Shown in pieces: positions 33,464 to 44,249 of a stretch of 64,000 bases of DNA (its first letter is position 1; every line of letters begins with the position of its first letter). A program made the position numbers and the translations under genes. The notes beneath the pieces were generated by a model. The model did not search any database. It was not told where the DNA came from and worked only from the letters and a program-made list of their open reading frames with translations. The DNA is from Rhynchopus sp. YZ270_cl-10 (Eukaryota; Euglenozoa; Diplonemea; Diplonemida; Diplonemidae): the NCBI GenBank assembly GCA_964035575.1, contig OZ037866.1:558001-622000 (forward strand). Reading direction: 5' to 3'.

Positions 33464-34802
33464 GATATAAACCAATATATGGCTCAGTCCATAAACCCCC
33501 CCCCCCCCCCCCCCTGAAAGGTAACCTCAGCAACTATTTGGATATTATCAAATATGTACTAGGACGTTCTGTTCGATTTTTGTTTTAATGAATCCAGAGT
33601 AAAGTTTCTGAATTCATTAAAACAAAAATCGAGCAAAAAGACCGAGTACATATTTGATGGATCACCCCCGAGAGGTAAATAAGTTACCGGTAACCCCAGT
33701 TACCGGTAATTCCTTAAGGATTCCTTAAGAAACACGGAAGCCTCAGTGTGAGCCAGGGGCCAGAAAAGGCCCCAAAGCCACATATTTTCACCCCAGAACC
33801 TATCCCTGAGGGGTACCCAGGCTGTTTCGGGGTGTTTAGAAGGACTTCGTGGGACTTAGAACCATGTTTCAAAAAGTGTCAAGCACCTGGTACCAAGGGT
33901 TTTCCCACCCAAGGTATCTTAAGCCGTCAAAAAACGTGAAGTAGGCAATACATCAAAAAAACCCCCCCTGAGGTCAAAAAAACCACACCACAGGCCCATT
34001 TGGACCCCAAAAATCGAATTCCGCCCGGTTTTGGGCACTTTTGACCACTTCTGAGCGACTTTTTTGCATTTTTTAAAAAGTGACCACCAACTTGTACCTT
34101 GCCCACCCCCCGTAGATAGAGCAACTCACACATCCATCACGCCTCAGTGTGAGCCAGGGGCCAGAAAAGCCCTCAAAGCCACATATTTTCACCCCAGAAC
34201 CTATCCCGAGGGGTACCCAGGCTGTTTCGGGGTGTTTAGAGGGACTTGGTGGAACTTAGAACATGTTCTGAAAAAGGTACCAGGACTTGGTACCTTGGGT
34301 GGGAAAACCCTTGGTACCAGGTGCTTGACACTTTTTGAAACATGGTTCTAAGTCCCACGAAGTCCTTCTAAACACCCCGAAACAGCCTGGGTACCCCTCA
34401 GGGATAGGTTCTGGGGTGAAAATATGTGGCTTTGGGGCCTTTTCTGGCCCCTGGCTCACACTGAGGCTTCCGTGTTTCTTAAGGAATCCTTAAGGAATTA
34501 CCGGTAACTGGGGTTACCGGTAACTTATTTACCTCTCGGGGGTGATCCATCAAATATGTACTCGGTCTTTTTGCTCGATTTTTGTTTTAATGAATTCAGA
34601 AACTTTACTCTGGATTCATTAAAACAAAAATCGAACAGAACGTCCTAGTACATATTTGATAATATCCAAATAGTTGCTGAGGTTACCTTTCAGGGGGGGG
34701 GGGGGGGGGGGTTATGGACTGACCCATATGGATACTCCACCCTGGTACGCCGGTCATTGTACCAAAGTACACTGTCACGAGCGGGCTTTGTATTTTTCAA
34801 GT
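33464..34802 (+). repeat. Family-B element, copy 3, split by a transposon
   Basis: The left half (CAGATATAAACCAATATATG) is at 33464-33482. The right half (CCTGGTACGCCGGTCATTG, then TACACTGTCACGAG and GGGCTTTGTATTTTTCAAG) is at 34742-34802. The two parts are in the same order as the intact copy at 47.3 kb, with the 1.25-kb inverted-repeat element between them. Confidence 0.75.
33481..34725. mobile_element. 1.25-kb inverted-repeat element with ~420-bp arms that look identical
   Basis: Arms of about 33481-33912 and 34297-34725 appear exact reverse complements apart from the terminal few bases and the C/G runs. Each arm also holds its own palindromes, for example TTTTTGTTTTAATGAAT with its inverse, and a doubled TTACCGGTAA. 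Flanks are ATAT at 33477-33480 and 34726-34729. The middle carries a second partial copy of an arm segment (from CCTCAGTGTGAGCCAGGGGC at 34142) and a block shared with the 43-kb element. No protein is encoded. The identity suggests recent activity or gene conversion. Confidence 0.88.
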
Positions 34803-35104
34803 CAGCTTTTCCTTGTTTGGTTACCAAGGTACACCACTGTCGATTGACCTTGGTAATTGAGAGGGCAGAACCACGGCATCCTGTGTTTTCCAACACAGCC
34901 AGCTAAGACGCCTCTCAGCCCATATTTGCACCGTACCTTTCTTTAAAGCATTTTACCCTGGGAAAATGTCTAGCCTAGTATTTTGTGGGTGTACCTTTTC
35001 CCCATCAGGTGTTGTTGATGGTTGAACTCATAACACGTGTGCAAGGCTTCAGGTATCAAACCCACAAATACTTTCAACTTCTCTCCTCACCACCTTTTTT
35101 GCCG

Positions 35105-35340
35105 TTATAACATAGGTTCCAAACGCATTCGTGTTTTTGAGGGTGTTTTTTCGGATGCACGTTTGAAAAACGAAAAGAAACGCGCGCTCGAAAAGAAAAA
35201 AAATGGAAGAGAAAAAACGCGCGTTCAAAAATGAAAACGCGCGCTTTTTTTATTCTCTCTCGTTTTTTTTCCGAACGCGCGTTTCGTTTTTTTCCTCCCC
35301 CATGTAATTTCACGCGTTCGTAACGTGACCTATGTTATAA
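35105..35340. mobile_element. ~236-bp MITE upstream of the methyltransferase-like gene
   Basis: Ends are TTATAACATAGGT and its exact inverse, with ACGCATTCGTG facing CACGCGTTCGT next. The interior is made of AAACGCGCGTT-type motifs. It lies 325 bases before the next start codon. Confidence 0.8.
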
Positions 35341-35664
35341 TGTTCCTTGTTGAAAAAAAATACAGTAAAATACAGTCTAAATCCGAATCACCCCCAACCT
35401 CTGTTTTTTCCCCCCTCCACAAACTTCACAAAATTTACGGTGATGTTAAGTCGAGAGCTTCGGACCCTTCTTCCACTTGGTGCACACACACACCAACCTT
35501 TTTCTCTGTCAAACCTTTCTCTTTCTCTCTCTCTGCAACGGGCAACAGGGAACACAGAGAGACCCCTCTCGCTTCGTACACCATACCACATAAGGGCCAT
35601 ATTCCATCAGGAATTAGCCCTAACACTGATTCTACACCACCCTACAGGGTGAAGGGCAGACACC

Positions 35665-37784
35665 ATGCAGGCAGAACACCTGCTGTTACGATGCCTCCGC
35701 GGTCAGAGGAGGGCGTACCAACAAATAAAGGTGGTCAAGTCGGGGTCAGGACCAAAGCGCTTCACCGGATACGACTGGGAGAAAAACACGATCAACATCA
35801 ACCCTGCTGAGCGGGGCTTCAGCAACGACACGGGGCTGGAGCACTTCTGGTGCTCGCGTGCAATGACCCGAATACCGCCGGACAAGATGCACATCCCACT
35901 CCCCCTCCCGCCGTTCACCTTCCGAAAATGGGACGAATTCTACCACGAGCTGAAACACCAACACCCCGTCCCCGTCACCGAATGGCTAGAAACGGGGTGG
36001 ACCACCACCACCCGCAACGACCCCTACCTGGAAGCCTTCCACAACATCCACTACAATGAGAACCTCCACTGGCGTCCCTATGAATATGGGTATGGGAACT
36101 CAAACCAGAAGACCCATCGGTACGCCCGGAAGGAGACGAGGGTGCGGCTGTACCAGCTGAAGGCGGCGATATGGAAGAAATACTCGCAGGTCCCTGCCTC
36201 GGACAACGTGCTGGAGTGGATCCAGAAGATGGCCGGGGGGAAGAAGATTGTGGAGGTGCAGGCACGCGGTGGGTACTGGTCGTGGCAGCTGCAGCAGGCA
36301 GGGGCTGCTGTGGCAGCGACGTACGAAGAGTGGCTTGAGGTCATCAAACGGCGTGTGGAGCCGCAGTGCCAGGTTGCAGAACGGTCCGGTGCGGAGGAGT
36401 TCGCCAGCGGAGCGCACGACGACCACGTCGTCCTCACAGTGTCATCAGAACGCGTGCTTGAGGAGCTCGAAGGGTGGAAAGGTGATACAGTATGCATCCC
36501 CTCCCGGTCTGTGTTTCCCCTTATGTTCCGAATTGCAAGCGATTTTTTTTTGTCTGATTTGCCTGTTGGTATCCTATAGGTGTCAGCATGTTGACATTGT
36601 TTGGATGTGTATTGGCCTTTTGCTGACTTTGTATTTGCAGAGAGCTTTGCTCTCTTTTTGGTTCATCTGAAGAAAAAAATTGTGACTACTATTCCGTAGT
36701 AGTAATCTGAAATATTTGCATAGGGGCGTTTTTTTGCCGCCTGCGCCCGCCGATGAACCGGCGTTTGCACTTTCAACTCTCTTTTTTTTCCCTTCGCGAC
36801 GTACTGCACACTGCACAGCCACAGGCCTGGGATGATCTCACAAACACTTTTCTTTAATATGCATACTAAATTCACTATTACCATTTCCCGCAGATCATTC
36901 ACATCGGGTCTGGCTGCATTACGGGGGACTGCGACATAGGGACAATGCTGATCAACCAAGAGGATCACTGGGAACTCGTGGGACACCACCGTGTACTGTT
37001 CTGGCCGTTGGTATGCATTACAATCCACCACCGACCCCTTTGTAACCACAAACGTATTTTCTAAACGATACACCGTTTGCTTTGTGTCAAATGAAACGAA
37101 CCCCCTCTGGGGTTTCCCTCACAAATTTAGCCGATGTTTTTTTTCCCCCTCTTTTTTTCACCCATTCAAAAATATGTAGTGACAGGACTCCTTTTATTGA
37201 CAATTTTTTAGTCCATTATACGCGATACAACGAAAAAAAGAATTCTTTTTTCTGATTTCGTTTCTTTCTTTTATCAGACTAGCTAAAACTCAGATATCAG
37301 TTTTATTCACTCCATTATATACCCCCCCCCTTTCCACTCAACTTACAAAGTACTACAATGAAATACAATACAAAACAAACAGAGTAGCAAAAACAAAAAC
37401 AAAAAGCAAAACAAAGTTGAAACAAACTTTTTTAAACCCCCCCTTTCCACTGTCACTTTCTACTTTCTAACCTATGCAAGACTGAGGCGATCCTCCTCCA
37501 CATTGCCTTACCACATTGCACTTCACTTATCAACACCATCACAGACCTACCACCACGCGTATTGCTTCAAGAAGCTCGCGCCTGCAGCAGCAGAGAGGTT
37601 AAAGGCGGAGATTAGAGAGGGGGTGGCTGTCCAGGAGATGTCTGAGAAGAAGAAGAAGGACGCTCACGAGAAGTCGTATCCGTGCGCAAGCAATGCGGCG
37701 AAGTTTGGCGTCATCGAAGAGATACCCGAACTCACCGACAAAGAAAAGGGAGAGAACGCAGCGGCAACAGATCAAAACCAATAG
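35665..37784 (+). CDS. SAM-dependent methyltransferase-fold protein, 3 exons
   Basis: Exons 35665-36489, 36894-37010 and 37545-37784 join in phase 0 to give about 393 aa. The start ATG follows an in-frame TGA. The domain has a glycine-rich SAM-loop-like sequence IVEVQARGGYWSW (about residue 193). The exon 1/2 join gives KGDTVIIHIG-type sequence: ...WKGDT then IIHIGSGCITGD, matching the GDTV...G.GGCTGD block of a family of eukaryotic uncharacterised methyltransferase-like proteins. The SAM loop is unusual (QARGG rather than GxGxG), so activity is uncertain. Exon 3 begins TYHHAYCFKK and ends in a charged tail. Intron 1 (404 nt) has TACTAA near its 3' end and contains a family-D hairpin. Intron 2 (534 nt) shares a block with a MAF1 intron. 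Family membership is from memory of motif order; the substrate is unknown. Confidence 0.75.
36662..36713 (+). repeat. Family-D hairpin element, copy 4, inside an intron
   Basis: CATCTGAAGAAAAAAATTGT then GACTACTATTCCGTAGTAGT and AATC. The stem sequence differs from copies 2 and 3 but still pairs (GACTACTA with TAGTAGT.ATC). It lies within intron 1 of the methyltransferase-like gene. Confidence 0.65.
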
Positions 37785-38021
37785 CGTTAGAGAGAGATAT
37801 CCTTTTCTTCTACTAGTGGGCAGCATCCGTTGGGCCTTTGCAGTGAACGTTGACTAGGGGAAGGTGGGGAGGAAGGGTGGTTGATCCCCTATTCTGCCCT
37901 ATAGGTTATGTATGACGATGAAATAGCCATATTTTGTGCCAAAAAAATTTCATAGATGTGTATGCAAAAGGGGAGGAGCATGCTCATGAACAAAATTGGG
38001 TTGCCAAAAAAAAATTGTAGC

Positions 38022-38075
38022 GTAGTGGAGCACACTTTAGGGTGGCTACACTAATACAAACCAAGTTTTTCAAAA
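38022..38075 (+). repeat. Family-A element after the methyltransferase-like gene
   Basis: GTGGAGCACACTTTAGGGTG then GCTACACTAATACAAACCAA and GTTTTTCAAAA, about 240 bases after the stop. The first half is diverged; the second is well kept. Confidence 0.8.
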
Positions 38076-38525
38076 ATCGAAAAAAAAAAAAAACACTCTG
38101 CTAAAAAAAAAATGGCCAGCTGACTGATTCTTTTATTAAAGAACCTCATGCCAAGGGGTCAAATGATTCATGCACTACCAACCTGCCTACACTTGTAGGT
38201 AGTCGTTGCAAAAAAAAATATATATCGAGATAACCCTCTCTCTCCCCCTTTTTCACTTGACCATCCACCTTTTGGACCCCCTCACAATCTTTACAACACC
38301 TCTCACCTCTCCACCAGATACACATCCCTTTCGATTTCTTCTTCTTCTTTCCTTCACACCAACTCAAAGGTGTGAACAGATCGAACTTCTTCAAAAAAGC
38401 CCTCTATTTTTGACGAATCCCAACTTAGGTGCCTTTACAACCACTTCGTCTACCTTACGGTGTTTACCTCTTTACCCAAACATTTTGCAAGCATTTTGGG
38501 TGTATTCGTTTAACCCTTTCAAAAT

Positions 38526-40162
38526 ATGCGGGCCCGAAAGTCCTCCAAAAGCTCAAGCACCGCCACCTCCCGCACAGGAAGCCTTCAGGACGACGCACCC
38601 CGCCGCAGCAGCCACCGCTCCTCTCTCGGCAGACCCCCTACCCCCACCCGCCCCTCAACCTCCTCGTTGGCCCAGGTGTTGCCCGGCCCTATCGACCTTG
38701 GTACCAAACCCTCCACTGCGGGAAGCAGGTCACGACATGGCAACACCGACTCCGACGCGGGGAGTGGAGACACAGTGCAGAGTGGCGCCTTGGGGCCTAT
38801 GGAGGCGCCGGATACGGATCGGTCCAGCACAGCGTTTGTTTCTCCTAAAAGCATGTATGAGCGGAGCGTGAACGAAAGCAGCGAGGAGACGAAAACGTCA
38901 ACCACCGAGCCTTCCACCAAGGAGAGCACAGTGACCACACAGGGCGAGCCAGATGGGTCTTCGCAAGGGCAGGCTACAGCAGGGGAGTCGGTGGTGACGG
39001 AAGCGACAGTAACCACAACAGGGACAACCAGCGGAGCGACTGCGACAACAGCGACAACCACAACAGCCAGCACCGTATCCGCCACCGCCACCACGGCATC
39101 GACAGAGTCCACAAAGCAAGCCACGCAGGCAACACAGAAACCACTCCCCTGCAGCATCGTGCCCATCATGCATGAAGGCCAAGCAATCCCACCCTTCATC
39201 TGCCCCATAACAGGCGAGGCCTTAAAGGTCTACTGCCATGAAGAAGGGATGATCGATTGCCTGATATGCCCGACACAGAGACATCAGGTACAGTTGGGGG
39301 CAAAGTTGGGGGTCTTTTTTTGTCGAATGTGAGATGTTGTGTTGCATATGGCGCCTTTGCCAAATTCGCTTTGCGTGAAGATACAATCTGCGTACACCTT
39401 CTGCAGGCTTCGGCCGACAATGAACGCAGATCTTTACCCAGTATTAGATTTTATCGACAAAACAAAAAGCGAACCGACTTTTAATCCGTTCACTGAACCC
39501 TTTATCTACCACCAAAATTTCCCTTTTTTTTTCTCTTCTCCTCTACACATTTCGTTGATTCCTCAAAATCACCCACACCACCACCACCACCCCACCCCCC
39601 TTTCCAGGGCCACCGCGTCGAACTCCTTCGCGACTTCTGCGCTACTCAAAAGGCCATTTTGAAGACCTCGAAGCATAGTGTACAGCACCTTATATCAGAG
39701 TTGACCGCACTTGAGATGGACACACCACAACGGGCGAGCCGGCTGCACCTGCAGGTGGACGAAGCGATCGACAACTTAGTGGACGCCCTGAACAGAAGAC
39801 GCCGTGCGCTCCACGACGATATCCGCAATAGGTCCACCATTTTGATTTCCGATCTTGGCGGCGAGCTTAGTGCCCGCAAACAAGAGCTGCAACGTCTGGA
39901 AAGTGCAAAATTAACCTTAACACTTCTCTCCAACGGTCGTGGTGTGGCACCAGAAGGGGCCATCGGTGATCTCCTCCGGGGAACCATGTGCTACGACGAA
40001 TTTCTTGCGATAGGTGACCCAGAAATGCCCCCAGCTCCCACCATCAAACAGCTCCTTAATGTCAGCATTCCGCTCAAAATGCGGGAGGAGATTCTTCGCT
40101 TTGGGTGGACCCCTGAGACCAGGGATGACAACCCTTTGGTCTATCCGCCAAAAGGGTTTTAG
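38526..40162 (+). CDS. B-box zinc-finger / coiled-coil protein, 2 exons
   Basis: Exon 1 38526-39287 and exon 2 39608-40162 join in phase 0 (438 aa). Residues 1-215 are a low-complexity Ser/Thr/Pro tail, very rich in Thr and Ala-Thr repeats. A B-box-type zinc finger spans the splice junction: CPITGEALKVYCHEEGMIDC, then LICPTQRHQ, joined to GHRVELLRDF from exon 2. This reproduces the family's C..C, C..C, H..H spacing. A long helical region follows (RHLQVDEAIDNLVDALNRRR and beyond), typical of the B-box/coiled-coil part of TRIM-like proteins; no RING is present. It probably acts as a scaffold. The acceptor is preceded by CCCCCCTTTCCAG. The start ATG follows CTTTCAAAAT. Without the intron the finger would be incomplete, which supports the gene model. 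Confidence 0.8.
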
Positions 40163-40404
40163 AGAACAACGGGAGATTCCCTTTTACAAGGGGATCGCCC
40201 TGCAATCTTTGTTTTTTTTTGAGAGTAAACGTCACATCACCACAACCTCCTCTCTGTTTTAGTTTCGCTACACATCCCTCAAATAACCCTCCCCTCCACA
40301 GGGTACACAAAGCAATATACTAGGTGTTGGGGTCAAATTTAGTTAAAAAAGCAAAGCAGGTGGGCGATTTTTTTTTTTGTTTTATCTGAAACAAAAAAAG
40401 CAAC

Positions 40405-41088
40405 ATGCTGCCACCCACCACCACCACCTCCGCCGCAACCTCTGCGCCCCTCCCCGGCGAGCCCCCCCGCACCTCCCCCGCCACCCACTGCCTCGAGTAC
40501 TTCTCCTGCGCGAAATGCGTTCTCCTCCACGTCAGCGTCCTCGTCCTCACCACCTACGTTATGTACGGCTCGCTCTGCCTGCTTTCAACCCTTCTCTTAG
40601 ACGGCGGGATGGGCGGGACTATGTATTGCATTAATGGTCATATCACGGGGATGGTGGAGTGGGATGGAAAGGGGGTGCCTTTTAAGCCTGCATGGAGCGG
40701 GGAGATGACGGTGCATAGGGGGACGGGGTGTGTACCGTTGGTGGGCACCGTTGATGCGACTGACGATTGGGCGCGTATTAATGTGACGTTGCGTTACCAA
40801 GAGGTTGAAGCCCGCCCCTTCCTCGGAGAGGGTGAACACTGCCACGACGACGATGGTGACGACGTGCTGGTCGACGTAGAAGGTCATCTCTACTGGCGGT
40901 TCATCCCAGTTTCCATCCCGTTCACCTCCTCCTTCCAGCATGAGTCTTCGGAGGATGCGCTCCGCACCGCAGAACACCGCAACGACAGCACCAGAGTGTA
41001 CTGCCTGCCAGAAGACACCTCCGCACCTACCGAATCCCCAGCAACAGAGACCCCAGATGATGTGCCGCTCCCAAGAGAGGAGATGTGA
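40405..41088 (+). CDS. Unrecognised small membrane protein (227 aa)
   Basis: I do not recognise a family. The N-terminal ~27 residues are Thr/Pro/Ala-rich. A hydrophobic segment (about residues 36-66, VLLHVSVLVLTTYVMYGSLC within it) could cross the membrane once, or act as a signal anchor. After it comes a ~120-residue globular part with two NxT sites (NVT, NDS), paired cysteines and an acidic HDDDGDD loop, then a Pro/Thr-rich acidic tail. This fits a type II single-pass protein with its folded part outside the cytosol or in the lumen. The ATG at 40405 follows AAAAAAAGCAAC, like other A-rich starts here. The previous gene ends 242 bases upstream. Confidence 0.65.
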   Translation: MLPPTTTTSAATSAPLPGEPPRTSPATHCLEYFSCAKCVLLHVSVLVLTTYVMYGSLCLLSTLLLDGGMGGTMYCINGHITGMVEWDGKGVPFKPAWSGEMTVHRGTGCVPLVGTVDATDDWARINVTLRYQEVEARPFLGEGEHCHDDDGDDVLVDVEGHLYWRFIPVSIPFTSSFQHESSEDALRTAEHRNDSTRVYCLPEDTSAPTESPATETPDDVPLPREEM

Positions 41089-42175
41089 AAACACAGTTGT
41101 GCATATTCAATGAAGTGCCTCTGAGGAGTCAACAACCCCCCCCGTGGAGAACCAGTGTGTCCGAACGGTAAGGCGTTTTTCCCTTTCAACTGCTCTTTGT
41201 TGTGTCATTTGAAAGTGCTCTCTGGGGATGATAAGGGGGGTGAGGAACCATTTTCTGCAATGAACGGTGAGGTGTGAACACCTTCGTCTCTTTGTTGGGG
41301 GTTTGGGGGTACAGGGGTGGAGGGGGAGGGGTACATTGCGCAGAGAAAGTGGCAAAAAAAGAAGAGCTCAAAAGATATGGTTGAGGGTTGGGTTTTGTAG
41401 TCATTTGATCGTGCGGAAGATATCTCATGGTTGAGGGGGTGTGCCTCTAGGGAGGGAGCAAATGGAGGATATTGTTATAACACGCTTTGTTTGGGGTTTG
41501 AGAAAAAGGGGAGTGGCTGTGATAATTTCCCATCATAATACATAATGCACATCACAATACAAGCTGTACTATGTACTATGATAGACAATTATCACAATAC
41601 AGCCACTAAGGGAAGGGGGGTATTGACTGCTTCTCGGTGTACGTCGGTGACATTCTTGTTCAACGTCTCTTCTTACAGGGATATGACAGGACAACGCCCC
41701 GACAGTATTCGACACCGATTGTCCTCAATCAGGAGAGAGTGGGGATACGAAGCTGATCCAACCAAGCAGAGAAAGAAAGTGGTGATTGCACAAACTGTGG
41801 CAACACAGCCGAGGCAACTACACCACTCCAACAATTTACAGAGAGGCTCAATTTATGTTTCAAGTTTTCTTTTATGACCTTCATCTTTGTTGGGTTTTCC
41901 CCTGGTAAGGACTGTCGGACAATGCGCTAAGAGCCAAGAAACGTTCTTGTGGCGGCCTTGCAAAAAAAGGGGCCTTTTTCTGTGAGGGTGGAGGGTGTGT
42001 AGTGAATATCAACCGGAGATGACGACTCTTGTGGGTGGGAGTGGGGGGGAGGATGTGGGGATGTGATATGATGTTGGGGGGGGAAGGCGGCTATGCGTTT
42101 TGTGATAAAAAGTATTGACCATGTTTCGCACAATGAAAACACATTTCCCCTCTTTCTGAACATCTGTTTTCCTAA
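41089..42175. other. Intergenic region with a foldback and a family-C element
   Basis: No convincing gene. A plus-strand frame (41545-41877) includes a plausible exon-like peptide (MTGQRPDSIRHRLSSIRREW) after a TTCTTACAG acceptor-like site, but it runs into the family-C repeat. 41511-41606 is a 96-bp foldback (AGTGGCTGTGATAATT with its inverse). Confidence 0.45.
41784..41860 (+). repeat. Family-C element, copy 1
   Basis: GATTGCACAAACTGTGGCAA then CACAGCCGAGGCAACTACAC and CTCCAACAATTTA. Closely matched at 45.92 and 55.24 kb. Confidence 0.85.
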
Positions 42176-42212
42176 AGGTACACTGTCACGAGAGGGCTTT
42201 GTATTTCAACTC
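42174..42212 (+). repeat. Family-B element, copy 4
   Basis: AAGGTACACTGTCACGAG then GGGCTTTGTATTTCAACTC, ending 10 bases before the TATAGCTG satellite. Confidence 0.8.
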
Positions 42213-42222
42213 TACTTCTATC

Positions 42223-42502
42223 TATAGCTGTATAGCTGTATAGCTGTATAGCTGTATAGCTGTATAGCTGTATAGCTGTATAGCTGTATAGCTGTATAGC
42301 TGTATAGCTGTATAGCTGTATAGCTGTATAGCTGTATAGCTGTATAGCTGTATAGCTGTATAGCTGTATAGCTGTATAGCTGTATAGCTGTATAGCTGTA
42401 TAGCTGTATAGCTGTATAGCTGTATAGCTGTATAGCTGTATAGCTGTATAGCTGTATAGCTGTATAGCTGTATAGCTGTATAGCTGTATAGCTGTATAGC
42501 TG
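42223..42502. repeat. 8-bp satellite TATAGCTG, 35 copies
   Basis: Perfect tandem array of 280 bases next to a family-B element. Overlapping minus-strand frames (SYTAIQLY repeats) are artefacts of it. Confidence 0.97.
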
Positions 42503-42948
42503 TTTTTTTTCTTTTCCAATTTGTTTCATGTGATCACCGCCTTCCCAAACAAGCTGAAGGGGGGAAAAAATGACTGTGCCTGCTGATAGTTTGGGTGCAT
42601 GCTTTTGTGGGGTTCTCGTGTTACTTCACCTTCATCCTTCTTTGTGTCCTGTGGTTTGCTAGACCCAGGGGAGGTGCAAGAGCGGAGGGTCAGGCATATC
42701 TGTGTGGGGGGTGAGAGAGGAAAATAACAATCTAGCCCTTTCCCCATCAACCCCTACAAAAACGTTTTTTTGTTTTGTTCAGTCTTTCTTTTTCGTTATG
42801 TTATGTTCCGTTATTTTCACGTTTCTATTTTTTTGCCGAGCTAGGAGAAAGATATAAAAAGCCCCCCTCTGTCCTTCCCCACTTTTCAAAACAAACAAAA
42901 AAACATTTTTCAAACTTTTCTCTCCTCAACAACAAATACTGCACGATA

Positions 42949-43823
42949 CACGTATGGCAAATGATAATATATTATGCGCTATTATGAGATCTCATAATAC
43001 ATGTGATATTATGCGCTATTATGTGCTATTATGTGCTATTATGTGCTATTATGTGCTATTATGTGCTATTATGCGCTATTATGCGCCAATTATGCGGCGT
43101 TATGCGCTCATTATGTGCCGTACCCCCCACCCCCCCACCCAAAAAAAGTCGCTCAGAAGTGGTCAAAAGTGCCCAAAACCGGGCGGAATTCGATTTTTGG
43201 GGTACAAATGGGCCTATGGTGTGGTTTTTATTGACTTCAGGGGGGTTTCTTTGATTTATTACCTACTTCACGTTTTTTGACGGCTTAAGATACCTTGGGT
43301 GGGAAAACCTTTGGTACCAGGTGCTTGACACTTTTTGAAACATGGTTCTAAGTTCCACCAAGTCCCTCTAAACACCCCGAAACCGCCTGGGTACCCCTCG
43401 GGATAGGTTCTGGGGTGAAAATATGTGGCTTTGGGGGCTTTTCTGGCCCCTGGCTCACACTGAGGCGTGATGGATGTGTGAGTTGCTCTATCTACGAGGG
43501 GTGGGCAGGTACAAGTTGTATGTACATTTTTGAAAAAAGCAGATACGGGGCTTCTTGAGGCTCAAAACTGCTCAAAACCGGGCGCAGATGGATTTTTGGA
43601 CATCTGAGGGTGGTATTTTCTGGTTTGGGGCATTGGGGTAGGGCACATAATGAGCACATAATGAGCACATAATAGCGCATAATCATTATGCGCTATTATG
43701 TGCTATTATGTGCTATTATGCGCTATTATGCATTATGCGATTATTATGAGCGCGCATAATAGCGCATAATGATCTCATAATTTATTATGAGATCTCATAA
43801 TAAATTATCATTTGCCATACGTG
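42949..43823. mobile_element. 875-bp inverted-repeat element with perfect 6-bp TSD ACGATA
   Basis: Ends are CACGTATGGCAAATGATAAT and its exact inverse, flanked by ACGATA at 42943-42948 and 43824-43829. Both arms contain arrays of ATTATGTGCT/ATTATGCGCT units facing each other (about 42970-43120 and 43648-43800). The centre (about 43140-43625) is homologous, in inverse orientation, to the middle of the 33.5-34.7-kb element. No protein is encoded. Confidence 0.92.
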
Positions 43824-44044
43824 ACGATATTGAAAATTTTTTCACAACACAAAAAATTTACTTCATCACTCCACTTTCCCTGATCATATATCACACGGAA
43901 AGGCAACACTACAATACCACACCTGGTGTGGCTGAAGGGAGGTGCTATTTTGTGCTACTTTCTGCTATTTTCTGCTATTTTGGGGTCGTCGCCACACTAA
44001 CACCGCAAAAGCACCCCCTCTACAAGCTTTTCAAAAAAATAAAA

Positions 44045-44085
44045 TAAGTTAGTGGAGCACACTCTAGCCTAATATTTCAAAATAA
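44045..44085 (+). repeat. Family-A element, shortened copy
   Basis: TTAGTGGAGCACACTCTAG followed by TATTTCAAAAT. It has the outer parts of the family but lacks the central CTACACTAATACA block. It lies 165 bases before the SET gene start. Confidence 0.5.
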
Positions 44086-44249
44086 AAAAATCCATACTTC
44101 CTACGATCATACCCAACTCTTCTATTCCCCATATTCTCTCTCCAGGCAACTACTCCACACTGCCAGAAAACACACATACACACAGAAGAACATCTCTTGT
44201 AGAGAGAGCTGTACACATAGGGCCAGGAAATCAGAGTATAGTGGAGAGT

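Noticed and set aside
38206-38871. 221-aa plus-strand frame
   Set aside because: Out-of-frame shadow of the Pro/Ser/Thr-rich first exon of the B-box gene.
41545-41877. 110-aa frame with an exon-like core
   Set aside because: It ends inside the family-C repeat, starts at a repeat-rich foldback, and has no domain; kept only as a note in the intergenic entry.
42172-42529. Frames with SYTAIQLY repeats
   Set aside because: Translations of the TATAGCTG satellite.
14220-43820. Repeat arrays as possible CRISPR
   Set aside because: Units are 7-10 bp with no spacers, and the DNA is eukaryotic.
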